Positions 22,281 to 31,172 of a DNA stretch of 64,000 bases are shown in pieces (position 1 is the stretch's first letter; the number at the start of each line of letters is the position of its first letter). The notes beneath the pieces were generated by a model. It did no database searches. It saw only the letters and a list, made by a program, of their open reading frames with translations, and was not told the DNA's origin. The translations under genes and the position numbers were made by a program. Origin of the DNA: Streptomyces sp. D2-8 (GTDB lineage Bacteria > Actinomycetota > Actinomycetes > Streptomycetales > Streptomycetaceae); the NCBI RefSeq assembly GCF_023184515.1, contig NZ_JAAHBP010000010.1, forward strand, positions 1 to 64,000, read 5' to 3'.

Positions 22281-24599
22281 TCACCCCACCCGCGACACGT
22301 CCGTCCCGCACCGAAGCCGCCGCTCGGGGCCGAGGACCCTGAGCGGGCCGGTGAGAGTGAGCCGGGCCGTGTGGCGTACGTCCGTGCTGGACGCCGCCAG
22401 CCGTAGTTCCAGGGCGCCCGGTTCGACCACCCTGCGGCCCGAGCGGTCGGTGAACGCCGAGAGGTCCGGGTGGAAGCGGAACGTGACCCGGGCCGCCTCG
22501 CCCGGGGCCAGTTCCACCCGCTGGTAGCCGATCAGCCGGACGTCGGGGCGGGTCACCGAGGCCACCGGGTCGTGCAGATACAGCTGCACCACCTCCGCGC
22601 CCTCGCGGTCGCCCGTGTTCCGGACGGTCACCGACACGTCGTGGGAGCCGTCCGTGCCGAGCTCGGCCGGTTCCGTCGCGGAGCAGTCCTCCCAGGCGAA
22701 CGCCGTGTACGAGCGGCCGTGGCCGAAGGCGTACAGCGGGGTCGGGTCGAGGTTGCTGACCTCGCCCGCGAGGCCCAGGGGCGGCTGGAGGTAGGTCCAG
22801 GGCTGCCCGCCGGGGACCTGCGGGACGCTCACGGGCAGGCGGCCCGAGGGGTTCACGCGGCCCGACAGGACGCCCGCGACCGCCGGGCCGCCCTCTTCGC
22901 CCGGGAAGAAGGCCTGGACGACCGCGCCGAGGCGGCCGTGCCAGCGGCCCAGGGCGTAGGGGCGGCCGGTCAGCAGCACCAGCACCACGGGAACGCCCGT
23001 GGCGACCAGCGCGTCCAGCAGCTCGCCCTGGGCGCCCGGCAGGCCGAGGTCCGTCGCGTCGCAGCCCTCGCCGGAGGTGCCGCGGCCGAACAGGCCCGCC
23101 CGGTCGCCGAGGACCGCCACGCACACGTCCGCCTCGGCGGTGCGGGCGATCGCCTCCTCGAAGCCCGCGGTGTCCGGGCCCGTCACGTCGCAACCCTGCG
23201 CGAACGTCACCTTGGCGTCGGGCAGTTCGGTGCGCAGGGCGTCCAGGACGGTCGGGATCTCGATGCCGGCCGGCACCTCGGGGTGGTGGGTGAGGACGTG
23301 GGACGGGAAGGAATAGCAGCCCAGCATGGCCAGGGCGTCGGCCGCCCGGGGGCCGACCACCGCGATGCGGGTGTCGGGGGCCAGCGGGAGCAGGCCGTCG
23401 GGGTTGTCGAGCAGGACCACCGACTCCTCCGCCAGCCGGCGGGCCAGGATGCGGTTGCCCGTGGAATCGAGGTTGATCGCGGTGGTGGGCTCGGGGGTCC
23501 AGTCCTCGTCCAGCAGGCCCAGTTCGCACTTCTGGAGCAGGACGCGGCGGGCCGCCCGGTCCACGAGCTCCTCGGGGACCTCGCCCGAGCGGACCGCCTC
23601 CAGCAGCGGCCGGCCGTAGCACTTGACGGTGGGCAGTTCGACGTCGATCCCGGCGGTGAGGGCCGCGTGGGCCGCCTCGGCCGGGGTGCCGGCGACCCGG
23701 TGGAGGGTCTGGAGGAAGCCGATGCCGAAGTAGTCGGCGACGACCGTGCCGGTGAAGCCCCACTCCTCGCGCAGGAGACGGGTCAGCAGCCCGGGGTCCG
23801 CGGAGGCCGGCACACCGTCCGTCTCGGTGTAGGCGGCCATCACCGAGCGGGCGCCGCCCTCGCGCAGGGCCATCTCGAAGGGCGGCAGGGTGACGTCGGC
23901 GAACTCGCGGACGCCGGCCCGCACCGGGGCGAGGTTGCGCGCGCCGGCCGAGGAGGCGTACCCGGCGAAGTGCTTGAGCGTGGCGACGACCCCGGCCGAC
24001 TCCAGGCCCCGCACATAGGCCGTGCCGACCGTGCCGACCAGGTACGGGTCCTCGCCGATCGTCTCCTCCACCCGGCCCCAGCGCGGATCGCGTACGACGT
24101 CCAGCACGGGCGCGAGGCCCTGGTGGACACCGGCCGAGCGCAGGTCGTCGCCGACGCGGCGGGCCATCTCCTCGACCAGCGGCGGATCCCAGGTCGCCCC
24201 CCAGGCCAGCGGGACCGGGTAGGCCGTGGCCTGCCAGGCGGTGAAGCCGGCCAGGCACTCCTCGTGCGCGATCGCCGGGATGCCGAAGCGGCCGGCCCCG
24301 GCGATACGGCGCTGGGCGCGCGCCAGGGCCTGCGCGCCGAGCGCCGGGTCCACGGGGGCGGTGCCGAAGGAGCGGGTGAGCTGGCCCAGGCCGTGGCTGA
24401 TCAGCTCCTCCCAATCGTCGTCGGAGGACGCGACGGTCATGTCGTGCTGGTGCGGAGCGACACCGTCGCCGTCCGTCGCGGCGCCCACCCACACGCCGTA
24501 CAGCTGGGCGGTCTTCTCCTCCAGGGTCATCCGGGAGAGCAGGTCGTCGACGCGGGCGGCGGCGGGCAGCGCGGGGTCACGCCAGGGCGCGGTGGTCAT
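22281..24599 (-). CDS. Glycoside hydrolase family 3 (beta-glucosidase / beta-xylosidase)
   Basis: The 772-residue product has the GH3 N-terminal barrel (RVDDLLSRMTLEEKTAQLYG at the start; GVVATLKHFAGYASSAGARN; nucleophile region TVVADYFGIGFL, Asp about 290), the alpha/beta sandwich domain (LARRLAEESVVLLDNPDGLLPL, PSHVL, NPSGRLPVSVPQ) and a C-terminal fibronectin-III-like domain (VSVTVRNTGDREGAEVVQLYL). No signal peptide was seen, so it is probably cytoplasmic and acts on imported oligosaccharides. AGGAG precedes the ATG. A divergent LacI gene and direct-repeat sites between them suggest substrate-induced expression; the operator type points to xylan. Confidence 0.93.
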   Translation of the reverse strand: MTTAPWRDPALPAAARVDDLLSRMTLEEKTAQLYGVWVGAATDGDGVAPHQHDMTVASSDDDWEELISHGLGQLTRSFGTAPVDPALGAQALARAQRRIAGAGRFGIPAIAHEECLAGFTAWQATAYPVPLAWGATWDPPLVEEMARRVGDDLRSAGVHQGLAPVLDVVRDPRWGRVEETIGEDPYLVGTVGTAYVRGLESAGVVATLKHFAGYASSAGARNLAPVRAGVREFADVTLPPFEMALREGGARSVMAAYTETDGVPASADPGLLTRLLREEWGFTGTVVADYFGIGFLQTLHRVAGTPAEAAHAALTAGIDVELPTVKCYGRPLLEAVRSGEVPEELVDRAARRVLLQKCELGLLDEDWTPEPTTAINLDSTGNRILARRLAEESVVLLDNPDGLLPLAPDTRIAVVGPRAADALAMLGCYSFPSHVLTHHPEVPAGIEIPTVLDALRTELPDAKVTFAQGCDVTGPDTAGFEEAIARTAEADVCVAVLGDRAGLFGRGTSGEGCDATDLGLPGAQGELLDALVATGVPVVLVLLTGRPYALGRWHGRLGAVVQAFFPGEEGGPAVAGVLSGRVNPSGRLPVSVPQVPGGQPWTYLQPPLGLAGEVSNLDPTPLYAFGHGRSYTAFAWEDCSATEPAELGTDGSHDVSVTVRNTGDREGAEVVQLYLHDPVASVTRPDVRLIGYQRVELAPGEAARVTFRFHPDLSAFTDRSGRRVVEPGALELRLAASSTDVRHTARLTLTGPLRVLGPERRLRCGTDVSRVG

Positions 24600-24632
24600 G
24601 AAGCTCCTGTCGGGTGGACGGACGGCCCTCTC

Positions 24633-24654
24633 ACGAACGTTTCACGAATGTTTC
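24633..24654. promoter_or_regulatory. Two adjacent direct repeats ACGAAYGTTTC between GH3 and LacI genes
   Basis: ACGAACGTTTC (24633-24643) is followed without a gap by ACGAATGTTTC (24644-24654), and a third partial copy, TTCGAATGTTC, starts at 24664. They occupy the divergent promoter region and are likely binding sites for the LacI protein. Confidence 0.5.
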
Positions 24655-24735
24655 GTAATGAACTTCGAATGTTCCGGGAACCTATGGCGGTGCGAGGGCT
24701 TCGTCAAGGGGGCCCGCAGGGTTACGATCGCCGCC

Positions 24736-25812
24736 ATGACTTCCCCGGAGCCCGTTGAAAGCCGGACGCAGACCCGGACGCAGGGGCGCACAGCGCAGAC
24801 CGCGACGCTCGCCGAGATCGCCCGTGAGGCGGGCGTGTCGGCGCCGACTGTTTCGAAGGTCCTCAACGGCCGGGCCGACGTCGCCCCGGCCACCCGGTCC
24901 CGCGTCGAGGACCTGCTGCGCGCCCACGGCTACCGGCGCCGCCGTGCCGAGGCGACCCGTTCGCCCCTGATCGACCTGGTCTTCCACGAGCTGGAGAGCG
25001 CCTGGGCGATGGAGGTCATCCGGGGCGTGGAGAACGTGGCCCGGGACGCCGGCCTCAGTGTCGTGCTGTCCGAGAGCGCGGGGCGGCTCACCCCCGGGCG
25101 GACCTGGGCCGACCAGGTCGCCGCGCGCCGGCCGCACGGCGTGATCCTGGTCCTGTCCGGGCTCGACGAGTCGCAGCGGGCGCTGCTGACCAGCCGCTCC
25201 ATCCCGTTCGTGGTGATGGACCCGGCCGGCGACCCCGGCGCCGACGTGCCGTCGATCGGCGCGACCAACTGGCAGGGCGGTCTCGCCGCCACCCGGCATC
25301 TGGTCGAGCTGGGCCACCGCCGCATCGGCGCGATCAGCGGGCCGTCGCAGATGATGTGCAGCCGGGCCCGGATCGACGGCTACCGGGCCGCACTGGAGAC
25401 GGCCGGGCTGCCGGTCGATCCCGCCCTGATCGCGACCGGCGACTTCCACCACGAGACCGGCTACCGGCGGGGTCTGGAGCTGCTGCGCCGCCCGGACCGG
25501 CCGACCGCCGTCTTCGCCGGGAACGACCTCCAGGCGCTCGGGCTGTACGAGGCCGCGCGTGAGCTGGGTCTGCGCATCCCCGAGGACCTGAGCGTGGTCG
25601 GGTTCGACGATCTGCCGGTGGCGCCGTGGGTCGGGCCGCCGCTGACGACCGTACGGCAGCCGCTGACGGAGATGGCCGAGGCGGCGGCCAAGCTGGTCCT
25701 CGACCTCGGGCGGGACGAGGAGACGCCGGCGGCGACCCGGGTGGAGCTGGCGACGAGCCTGGTGGTGCGCAGCAGCACGGCGGGGCCGGCGGGAGGCCAG
25801 GAGCCGCATTGA
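24736..25812 (+). CDS. LacI-family transcriptional regulator (BxlR-like candidate)
   Basis: The 358-residue product has an N-terminal LacI helix-turn-helix at about residues 20-45 (ATLAEIAREAGVSAPTVSKV, then LNGRADVAPATRSRVEDLL) and a periplasmic-binding-like sensor domain: IDLVFHELESAWAMEVIRGV, RRPHGVILVLSG, HLVELGHRRIGAISGP, AVFAGNDLQALGLYEAAREL, SVVGFDDLPVAPWVGPPLTTVRQP. ATG 24736 is chosen because the upstream extension of the frame is a shadow. It is divergent from the GH3 gene and probably represses it. A CGAAACTTTCG palindrome of the xylan type lies 52 bases after its stop. Confidence 0.92.
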   Translation: MTSPEPVESRTQTRTQGRTAQTATLAEIAREAGVSAPTVSKVLNGRADVAPATRSRVEDLLRAHGYRRRRAEATRSPLIDLVFHELESAWAMEVIRGVENVARDAGLSVVLSESAGRLTPGRTWADQVAARRPHGVILVLSGLDESQRALLTSRSIPFVVMDPAGDPGADVPSIGATNWQGGLAATRHLVELGHRRIGAISGPSQMMCSRARIDGYRAALETAGLPVDPALIATGDFHHETGYRRGLELLRRPDRPTAVFAGNDLQALGLYEAARELGLRIPEDLSVVGFDDLPVAPWVGPPLTTVRQPLTEMAEAAAKLVLDLGRDEETPAATRVELATSLVVRSSTAGPAGGQEPH

Positions 25813-25863
25813 CGGGTGTTGCGGACGCCTCCATGCTGCACCGAAGTCAATCGGTTGCACCAT

Positions 25864-25874
25864 CGAAACTTTCG
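25864..25874. promoter_or_regulatory. Palindrome CGAAACTTTCG, xylan-type LacI operator
   Basis: An 11-base palindrome with a single central base. The same sequence is described upstream of xylanase and beta-xylosidase genes in Streptomyces. Here it lies 124 bases before the probable -10 of the LCP gene and is not next to a glycosidase start. Confidence 0.5.
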
Positions 25875-25997
25875 GAGGCGCCCGCAATAGAGAGCAATCC
25901 GGTGCCGGTGGTGACGCTGGGGTGAGTCCCGGTCCGGAAATCTGAGAATTTCCGAAGAAAGAGCGCCCTGGACTCCCTGCTCGTAATAATTCGGACT

Positions 25998-26003
25998 TAC
26001 GTT
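25998..26003 (+). promoter_or_regulatory. -10 hexamer TACGTT, leaderless start of the LCP gene
   Basis: TACGTT ends seven bases before the GTG at 26011, with no ribosome binding site. Confidence 0.5.
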
Positions 26004-26010
26004 CCTGCCC

Positions 26011-27042
26011 GTGACGGGACGCAACGGGGACGAGGGCATGGAAGTGGGCCGGCGGTCGAGAGCGCTGAAGATCGCCGGCCTCACCCTGGCAGGGGCGCTG
26101 GTGCTGGGCGCCGGGGCGGCGGGCTGGGCCTACTGGCATCTCAGCGACAACATCACCAGCGTCGACATCGCCAACGCGCTGGGCGACGACCGGCCGTCGA
26201 AGCCGGTGACCACACCGTCGCCCGCGGCCCTGCCGAGCGAGGCCCTCAACATCCTGGTCCTCGGCTCGGACTCGCGCAGCGGCGAGGAGAACCGCAGGCT
26301 CGGCGGCGGCGACAGCTCCGGCGCCCGCTCCGACACGGCGATGGTCGTCCATCTCGACGCCGGGCGGACCAGCGCGACGGTGGTGAGCATCCCGCGCGAC
26401 ACCCTGGTCACCCGCCCGTCCTGCCCGCGCCCGTCCGGCGGGTCGACGGCGGTCGCCCACCACTCCATGTTCAACAGCGCCTACGAGGTCGGCGGTCCGG
26501 TCTGCGCGGTGAAGACGGTCGAGGCGCTGACGAACGTCCGCATGGACCACTACCTCGAGATCGACTTCTCGGGCTTCGCCCGGCTGGTCGACGCGCTCGG
26601 CGGCGTCACCGTCACCACGGACGAGGACATCGCCGACGAGGACAGTCATCTGCGGCTGAAGGCGGGCACCCACCACCTGGACGGCACCCGGGCCCTCGCC
26701 CTCGCCCGCACCCGGCACGGCATAGGCGACGGCAGCGACCTGGGCCGCATAGGCCTCCAGCAGAAGCTGGTGAAGGCCCTGCTGGAGCAGATCGCCGCCC
26801 AGGACCTGCTCACCGACCCGGCCAGGCTGTACCGCGTCGCGGACACGGTCACGGCCGGCCTCACCACCGACACCGGCCTGGACTCCCTCGCCGAACTGAC
26901 CCGGCTCGGACAGAGCCTGAAGGGCCTCTCGGCGAGCGGGGTGCGCACGGTGATGATGCCCGTGGTGCAGGCGCCGTCGGATCCCAACCGGGTGGTGGCG
27001 GACGAGCCGGAGGCGGGGGAGCTGTGGGAGTCGCTGCGGTGA
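26011..27042 (+). CDS. LytR-CpsA-Psr family protein
   Basis: LCP enzymes attach teichoic acids, arabinogalactan or other polymers to peptidoglycan at the outer face of the membrane. The 343-residue product has a transmembrane helix (about residues 22-42), then the LCP domain: LNILVLGSDSRSGEE, SDTAMVVHLDAGRTSATVVSIPRDTLV with the conserved arginine, FNSAYEVGG, YLEIDFSGFARLVDALGGV, HHLDGTRALALARTRHG and GSDLGRIGLQQKLVKALL. The start GTG 26011 fits the leaderless pattern; an internal ATG nine codons on is the alternative. No neighbouring wall-polymer gene is present. Confidence 0.92.
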   Translation: MTGRNGDEGMEVGRRSRALKIAGLTLAGALVLGAGAAGWAYWHLSDNITSVDIANALGDDRPSKPVTTPSPAALPSEALNILVLGSDSRSGEENRRLGGGDSSGARSDTAMVVHLDAGRTSATVVSIPRDTLVTRPSCPRPSGGSTAVAHHSMFNSAYEVGGPVCAVKTVEALTNVRMDHYLEIDFSGFARLVDALGGVTVTTDEDIADEDSHLRLKAGTHHLDGTRALALARTRHGIGDGSDLGRIGLQQKLVKALLEQIAAQDLLTDPARLYRVADTVTAGLTTDTGLDSLAELTRLGQSLKGLSASGVRTVMMPVVQAPSDPNRVVADEPEAGELWESLR

Positions 27043-27239
27043 CGGCGGGTCCTGACGGCGGGCAGGAAGAAGGGCCGGCGGCCGAGCTGCTGTACCGGCA
27101 GGGCGTCTCACCTGCGAAGACGCCTCCCGCGGAAAATTCTCCGAAGAAATCCGGCGAGCGTGTCGATCCGGCGGTCTCCCGATCGACGCAGGGGTGAGAG
27201 TGGGGAAGAGCCCCGCTCCGAAGACCCCGAGGAGTCACC

Positions 27240-27596
27240 ATGCCGCGCTTTCTCACCCTGATCCGCATCGACGAGAAGAACGCCCCCGCCGAGGGCCCGA
27301 GCCCCGAGCTCATGGAGCGGATGGGCAAGTTGCTGGAGGAGATCACCAAGGCAGGGGTCATGCTCGACACGGCCGGGCTCACGCCGACCTCCGACGGCAG
27401 CCGGGTGACCTGGGAGGGCGGGCAGCTGTCCGTCACCGACGGGCCGTTCACCGAGTCCAAGGAGGTCATCGGCGGTTACTCGATCAGCCAGTGCAAGGAC
27501 AAGGCCGAGGCGATCGAGTGGACCAAGCGGTTCCTGTCCCTGCACGAGGACTACTGGACGATCACCGCCGAGGTCCGGCAGATCGCCGGGGACTGA
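27240..27596 (+). CDS. DGPF/YCII-domain protein, partner of ECF42
   Basis: The 118-residue product is a single YCII-related domain: MPRFLTLIRIDEKNAPAEGP, MLDTAGLTPTSDGSRV and the family hallmark VTDGPFTESKEVIGGYSI, in which DGPF is intact. GAGGAG precedes the ATG. DGPF proteins are consistently encoded beside ECF42 sigma factors, as here, with 47 bases to the next gene. Their biochemical role is unknown. The 197 bases before this gene (27043-27239) hold no recognisable feature. Confidence 0.9.
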   Translation: MPRFLTLIRIDEKNAPAEGPSPELMERMGKLLEEITKAGVMLDTAGLTPTSDGSRVTWEGGQLSVTDGPFTESKEVIGGYSISQCKDKAEAIEWTKRFLSLHEDYWTITAEVRQIAGD

Positions 27597-27643
27597 CCGG
27601 TCCTGCTTGGCCGGGCGGCCCCACGGGTGTCTGATGGTGGGCT

Positions 27644-28942
27644 GTGACCCCGCAGCCCACCCCGGCCTCGCAGCCCACCCCGCCCCCGGCGCCCCGGCCC
27701 GACCGGACCGCAGAGACCATCGAGACCGTCTTCCGCATGGAGTCGCCCCGGATCATCGCCGGCGTCACCCGGGTCGTCCGGGACGTCGGCATCGCCGAGG
27801 AACTCGCGCAGGACGCGCTGGTCGCGGCACTGGAGCAGTGGCCGCGCGACGGGGTGCCCGACAACCCGGGCGCCTGGCTCATGACCACCGCCCGCCACCG
27901 CGCCGTCGACCTGGTCCGGCGCCGCGAGAACTACGCCCGCAAGCTGGCGGAGATCGGCCGGGACCTGTCGGCCACGGCTCCCCCGGAGGAGCCCGCCGAC
28001 CCCGACGACATCGACGACGACCTGCTCCGCCTGGTCTTCACCGCCTGCCACCCGGTCCTGACCACCGAGGCCCGCACCGCCCTCACCCTGCGCCTGCTCG
28101 GCGGCCTGACCACGGCCGAGATCGCCCGCGCCTTCCTTGTCCCGGAGCCGACGATCGCGCAGCGCATCGTCCGCGCCAAACGCACCCTGGCGACGAAGAA
28201 CGTCGCCTTCGAGGTGCCCCACGGCCCCGACCGCGAGGCCCGTCTCGGCTCGGTCCTCGACGTCATCTACCTGATCTTCAACGAGGGGTACGCGGCCACC
28301 GCCGGCGACGACTGGCTCCGCCCCTCCCTGTGCGAGGACGCCCTGCGCCTGGCCCGGGTGCTCTCGGCCCTCATGCCGAAGGAACCCGAGGTGCACGGCC
28401 TCACCGCGCTCCTGGAGCTCCAGGCCTCCCGCACGGCCGCCCGCACCGGCCCCTCGGGCGAGCCGGTCCTCCTGAAGGACCAGAACCGCTCCCGCTGGAA
28501 CCGCATGCTCATCTCCCGCGGCATCGCCGCGCTGGGCCGGGCCGAGGCCACCTCCTCCGGCGCGCCGGGCCCGTACCTCCTCCAGGCGGCCATCGCCGCC
28601 TGCCACGCGCACGCGTACACGTACGAGGAGACCGACTGGTCCCGCATCGCCACTCTCTACGGCCTCCTCGCCGCCCGCTCCCCGTCGCCGGTCGTGGAGC
28701 TGAACCGCGCGGTGGCCGTCTCGATGTCCGAAGGGCCGGGCCCCGCCCTGGTCCTCGTCGACGCCCTGGCCGGCGACCCCGCCCTGCGGGAGTACCACCT
28801 GCTGCCCAGCGTCCGCGGCGACCTGCTCGCCCGCCTCGGCCGTACGGCTCAGGCCCGCGCGGAGTTCGAACGGGCGGCGTCCCTGACCCGGAACGGGCGG
28901 GAGCGGGACCTGCTGCTGAGGCGGGCGGCGGAGCAGTCCTGA
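27644..28942 (+). CDS. ECF42-group RNA polymerase sigma factor with C-terminal TPR-like extension
   Basis: The 432-residue product has region sigma2 near residues 25-95 (IIAGVTRVVRDVGIAEELAQ, then GAWLMTTARHRAVDLVRRR), region sigma4 near 130-180 (LRLLGGLTTAEIARAFLVPEPTIAQRIVRAKRTL) and a C-terminal extension of about 230 residues, with NEGYAA and repeated alpha-helical segments (EVHGLTALLELQASRTAART, VVELNRAVAVSMSEGP, LPSVRGDLLARLG). This layout and the DGPF partner define ECF42. No anti-sigma gene is adjacent, in keeping with control by the C-terminal extension. Confidence 0.92.
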   Translation: MTPQPTPASQPTPPPAPRPDRTAETIETVFRMESPRIIAGVTRVVRDVGIAEELAQDALVAALEQWPRDGVPDNPGAWLMTTARHRAVDLVRRRENYARKLAEIGRDLSATAPPEEPADPDDIDDDLLRLVFTACHPVLTTEARTALTLRLLGGLTTAEIARAFLVPEPTIAQRIVRAKRTLATKNVAFEVPHGPDREARLGSVLDVIYLIFNEGYAATAGDDWLRPSLCEDALRLARVLSALMPKEPEVHGLTALLELQASRTAARTGPSGEPVLLKDQNRSRWNRMLISRGIAALGRAEATSSGAPGPYLLQAAIAACHAHAYTYEETDWSRIATLYGLLAARSPSPVVELNRAVAVSMSEGPGPALVLVDALAGDPALREYHLLPSVRGDLLARLGRTAQARAEFERAASLTRNGRERDLLLRRAAEQS

Positions 28943-28945
28943 CGG

Positions 28946-30115
28946 CTACGCCCGGACCGGGTGCCCGATGAGCATCGCCGGTGCTCCCGCGACCCGGGTC
29001 AGGAACACCGTGGCCGCGTGCGGGCCCTGCGGCTTGACCTTCCTGCGGAGCTCCTCCGGCTCGACCGCCGAGCCCCGCTTCTTCACGGTCAGCGTGCCGA
29101 CCTGCCGCTCCCGCAGCAGGGCCTTCAGCCTCTTGAGGTTGAACGGCAGATGGTCGGTGATCTCGTAGGCCGTGGCGTACGGGGTCGGGTGCAGGGCGTC
29201 GGCCGTGACGTACGCGATGGTCGCGTCGAGCAGCCCGCCGCCGACCTCGTCGGCCACCTCGGCGACCAGGTGGGCGCGGATGACGGCGCCGTCGGGCTCG
29301 TAGAGGTAGCGGCCGGGCGGACGGACCTCCGGGTCGGGCAGGCCGCGGGAGAGCAGGGTGCGGGGGCCCGGCAGGAGGGTCGCCCGGACCGCCCCCGGCT
29401 CGGTGCCGAACCACAGCACCGCCTCCTTGACGTCCCCGCCGTCGGAGATCCACTCGGCCTCGGCGTCCTCGGGGACCGCCTCGTGCGGAACGCCGGGGGC
29501 GATCTTCAGCGCGGCGGCGCGAGGGGCCCGGCGGGCGGCGGAGACAGCCCAGGACAGGGGTGGTGAGTAGGCCTCGGGGTCGAAGATCCGGCCGCGGCCG
29601 CCGCGCCGGGCGGGGTCGACGAACACGGCGTCGAAACCGGCCGTGTCCACGTCCGTGACGTCCGCCTCGCGCACCTCGATGAGATCGGCCAGGCCCAGCG
29701 CGTCGGCGTTCGCCCGCGCCGCCGCGGCCGTCTGCGGGTCCCGGTCCACGGCCAGCACCCGGATCCCGGCGCGGGCCAGCGCGATCGCGTCACCGCCGAT
29801 GCCGCAGCACAGGTCGGCGACCGAGGTGATGCCCAGGCCGGCCATGCGCCGGGCCCGGTAGGCCGCCACGCTCGCCCGCGTCGACTGCTCGACCCCGTTC
29901 GGCGTGAAGAACATCCGGCCCGCGTCCTCGGCCCCGAACTTCACCACCGCCCGTTGCCGCAGCCGCGCCTGCCCGAGCGCCGCCGACACCAGCTCGGCGG
30001 GGTGCTCGCGGCGCAAACGGGTCGCGACGGCCAGCTCCTGCGCCGGGTCGGTGTCCCGCACCTCGTCGAGGAGGGCGCGGCCTTCGGGGGTGAGGAGGGG
30101 AGCGAGGTCGTTCAC
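28946..30115 (-). CDS. Class I SAM-dependent methyltransferase with THUMP-like domain
   Basis: The 389-residue product has an N-terminal helical region, a Rossmann methyltransferase core with SAM motif VADLCCGIGGDAIALARAG (about residues 95-115) and acidic VLAVDRDPQTAAAARANADALG, then FDAVFVDPARRGGRGR, and a C-terminal THUMP-like segment (YEITDHLPFNLKRLKALLRE, VGTLTVKKRGSAVEPEELRR). I start it at GTG 30115, where the sequence becomes protein-like; the frame runs to 30328 through the Pro/Arg-rich shadow of the promoter region and would overlap the divergent deacetylase gene. A GTG at 30133 is also possible. RNA is the likely substrate. Confidence 0.85.
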   Translation of the reverse strand: MNDLAPLLTPEGRALLDEVRDTDPAQELAVATRLRREHPAELVSAALGQARLRQRAVVKFGAEDAGRMFFTPNGVEQSTRASVAAYRARRMAGLGITSVADLCCGIGGDAIALARAGIRVLAVDRDPQTAAAARANADALGLADLIEVREADVTDVDTAGFDAVFVDPARRGGRGRIFDPEAYSPPLSWAVSAARRAPRAAALKIAPGVPHEAVPEDAEAEWISDGGDVKEAVLWFGTEPGAVRATLLPGPRTLLSRGLPDPEVRPPGRYLYEPDGAVIRAHLVAEVADEVGGGLLDATIAYVTADALHPTPYATAYEITDHLPFNLKRLKALLRERQVGTLTVKKRGSAVEPEELRRKVKPQGPHAATVFLTRVAGAPAMLIGHPVRA

Positions 30116-30233
30116 CGGATCATTGTCGGCCACGTCGGCGGGCGGGCGGCGTGTGGGCCAGTCGGTGGATAGTGGGGCGCCGGCCGCGGTGTCGGGCCGG
30201 GATCGGGGGGAGGGGCTGCGAGGATCCGGCATC

Positions 30234-31172
30234 ATGCGAGCAGTCGTACAAAATGACAAAAATCGGGCAGGGGGACGTGCGCCCGCACGCGTACGGATCG
30301 GCCTCGCCGTGCTCGTCCTCGCCGCCATCGCCTCCGGCTGCGCGCAGGACGACGGCAGTGACCAGGTCGCCCCGGCAGGCGGTCAGCAGCCCCTCGACGC
30401 GCCCCCGGCCCGCGCGCTCGACTCCTACGCCACCAAGCTGCGCGCCGCGCACGCCGCCCGGGCCGCCGCCGCGCACCGCTGGAACCTGCGCAAGGTCCCC
30501 CTGACCGCCCCGGCGGCGCCCGCGCGGAAGCCGAGGATCAAAACCCGCAAGGGCTTCGAGGTGGACGGCCACCGGCGGCTGAACCTCCCGCCCGTCTTCA
30601 CCACGGTCCCCACCCGGGACAAGGTCGTCTTCCTCACCATCGACGACGGCGCCGAGAAGGACCGGGCGTTCCTGCGGATGATGAGCGACCTGGACGTCCC
30701 GTACACCGCCTTCCTCAGCGGCTACCTGGTCAAGGACGACCCCCGCTACTTCCGCAGGATGCAGTCCAGGGGCGTGGTCCTGAACAACCACACCCTCCAC
30801 CACCCCAACCTGCGCGGCCTGTCGTACCGCGCGCAGAAGCGCGAGATCTGCGGCATGCAGCGCTACATGGAGAAGCGGTTCGGCAAACGCCCCGCCCTCT
30901 TCCGCCCGCCCTTCGGCAGCTACGACCGGGCGACCCTGCGCGCCGCCAAGGCCTGCGGCATCGCGTACGTGCCCCTGTGGAACCAGGAGGTCTTCGCCGA
31001 CCACTGGGAGTACCGCGAAGGGGACCGCAAGCTGCGCCCGGGGGACATCGTCCTCACGCACTTCCGGGGCCGTGACCAGTGGAAGGGCACGATGGCCGAC
31101 ATGGTCCGCCGCTTCCTGAACAAGGCCACGGCCGAGGGGTACGCGGTGGGGCGGCTGGAGGACTACCTGTGA
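30234..31172 (+). CDS. Polysaccharide deacetylase (NodB domain), lipoprotein, complete motifs
   Basis: The 312-residue product has a basic N-terminus and a lipoprotein-type signal ending in AAIASGC (Cys36), a basic linker, and a NodB domain: motif 1 VVFLTIDDGAEKD (Asp137, Asp138), motif 2 NHTLHHPN (His186, His190), motif 3 RPPFGSYDRATLRAAKACG and motif 5 DIVLTHF (His276). Such enzymes deacetylate N-acetylated polysaccharides outside the membrane. GAGGA lies nine bases before the ATG. The stop overlaps the next deacetylase gene by four bases. Confidence 0.92.
   Translation: MRAVVQNDKNRAGGRAPARVRIGLAVLVLAAIASGCAQDDGSDQVAPAGGQQPLDAPPARALDSYATKLRAAHAARAAAAHRWNLRKVPLTAPAAPARKPRIKTRKGFEVDGHRRLNLPPVFTTVPTRDKVVFLTIDDGAEKDRAFLRMMSDLDVPYTAFLSGYLVKDDPRYFRRMQSRGVVLNNHTLHHPNLRGLSYRAQKREICGMQRYMEKRFGKRPALFRPPFGSYDRATLRAAKACGIAYVPLWNQEVFADHWEYREGDRKLRPGDIVLTHFRGRDQWKGTMADMVRRFLNKATAEGYAVGRLEDYL

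Noticed and set aside
25864..25874. CGAAACTTTCG as evidence of a xylanase gene nearby
   Set aside because: No glycosidase start adjoins it in either direction, so the site is reported but no gene is inferred.
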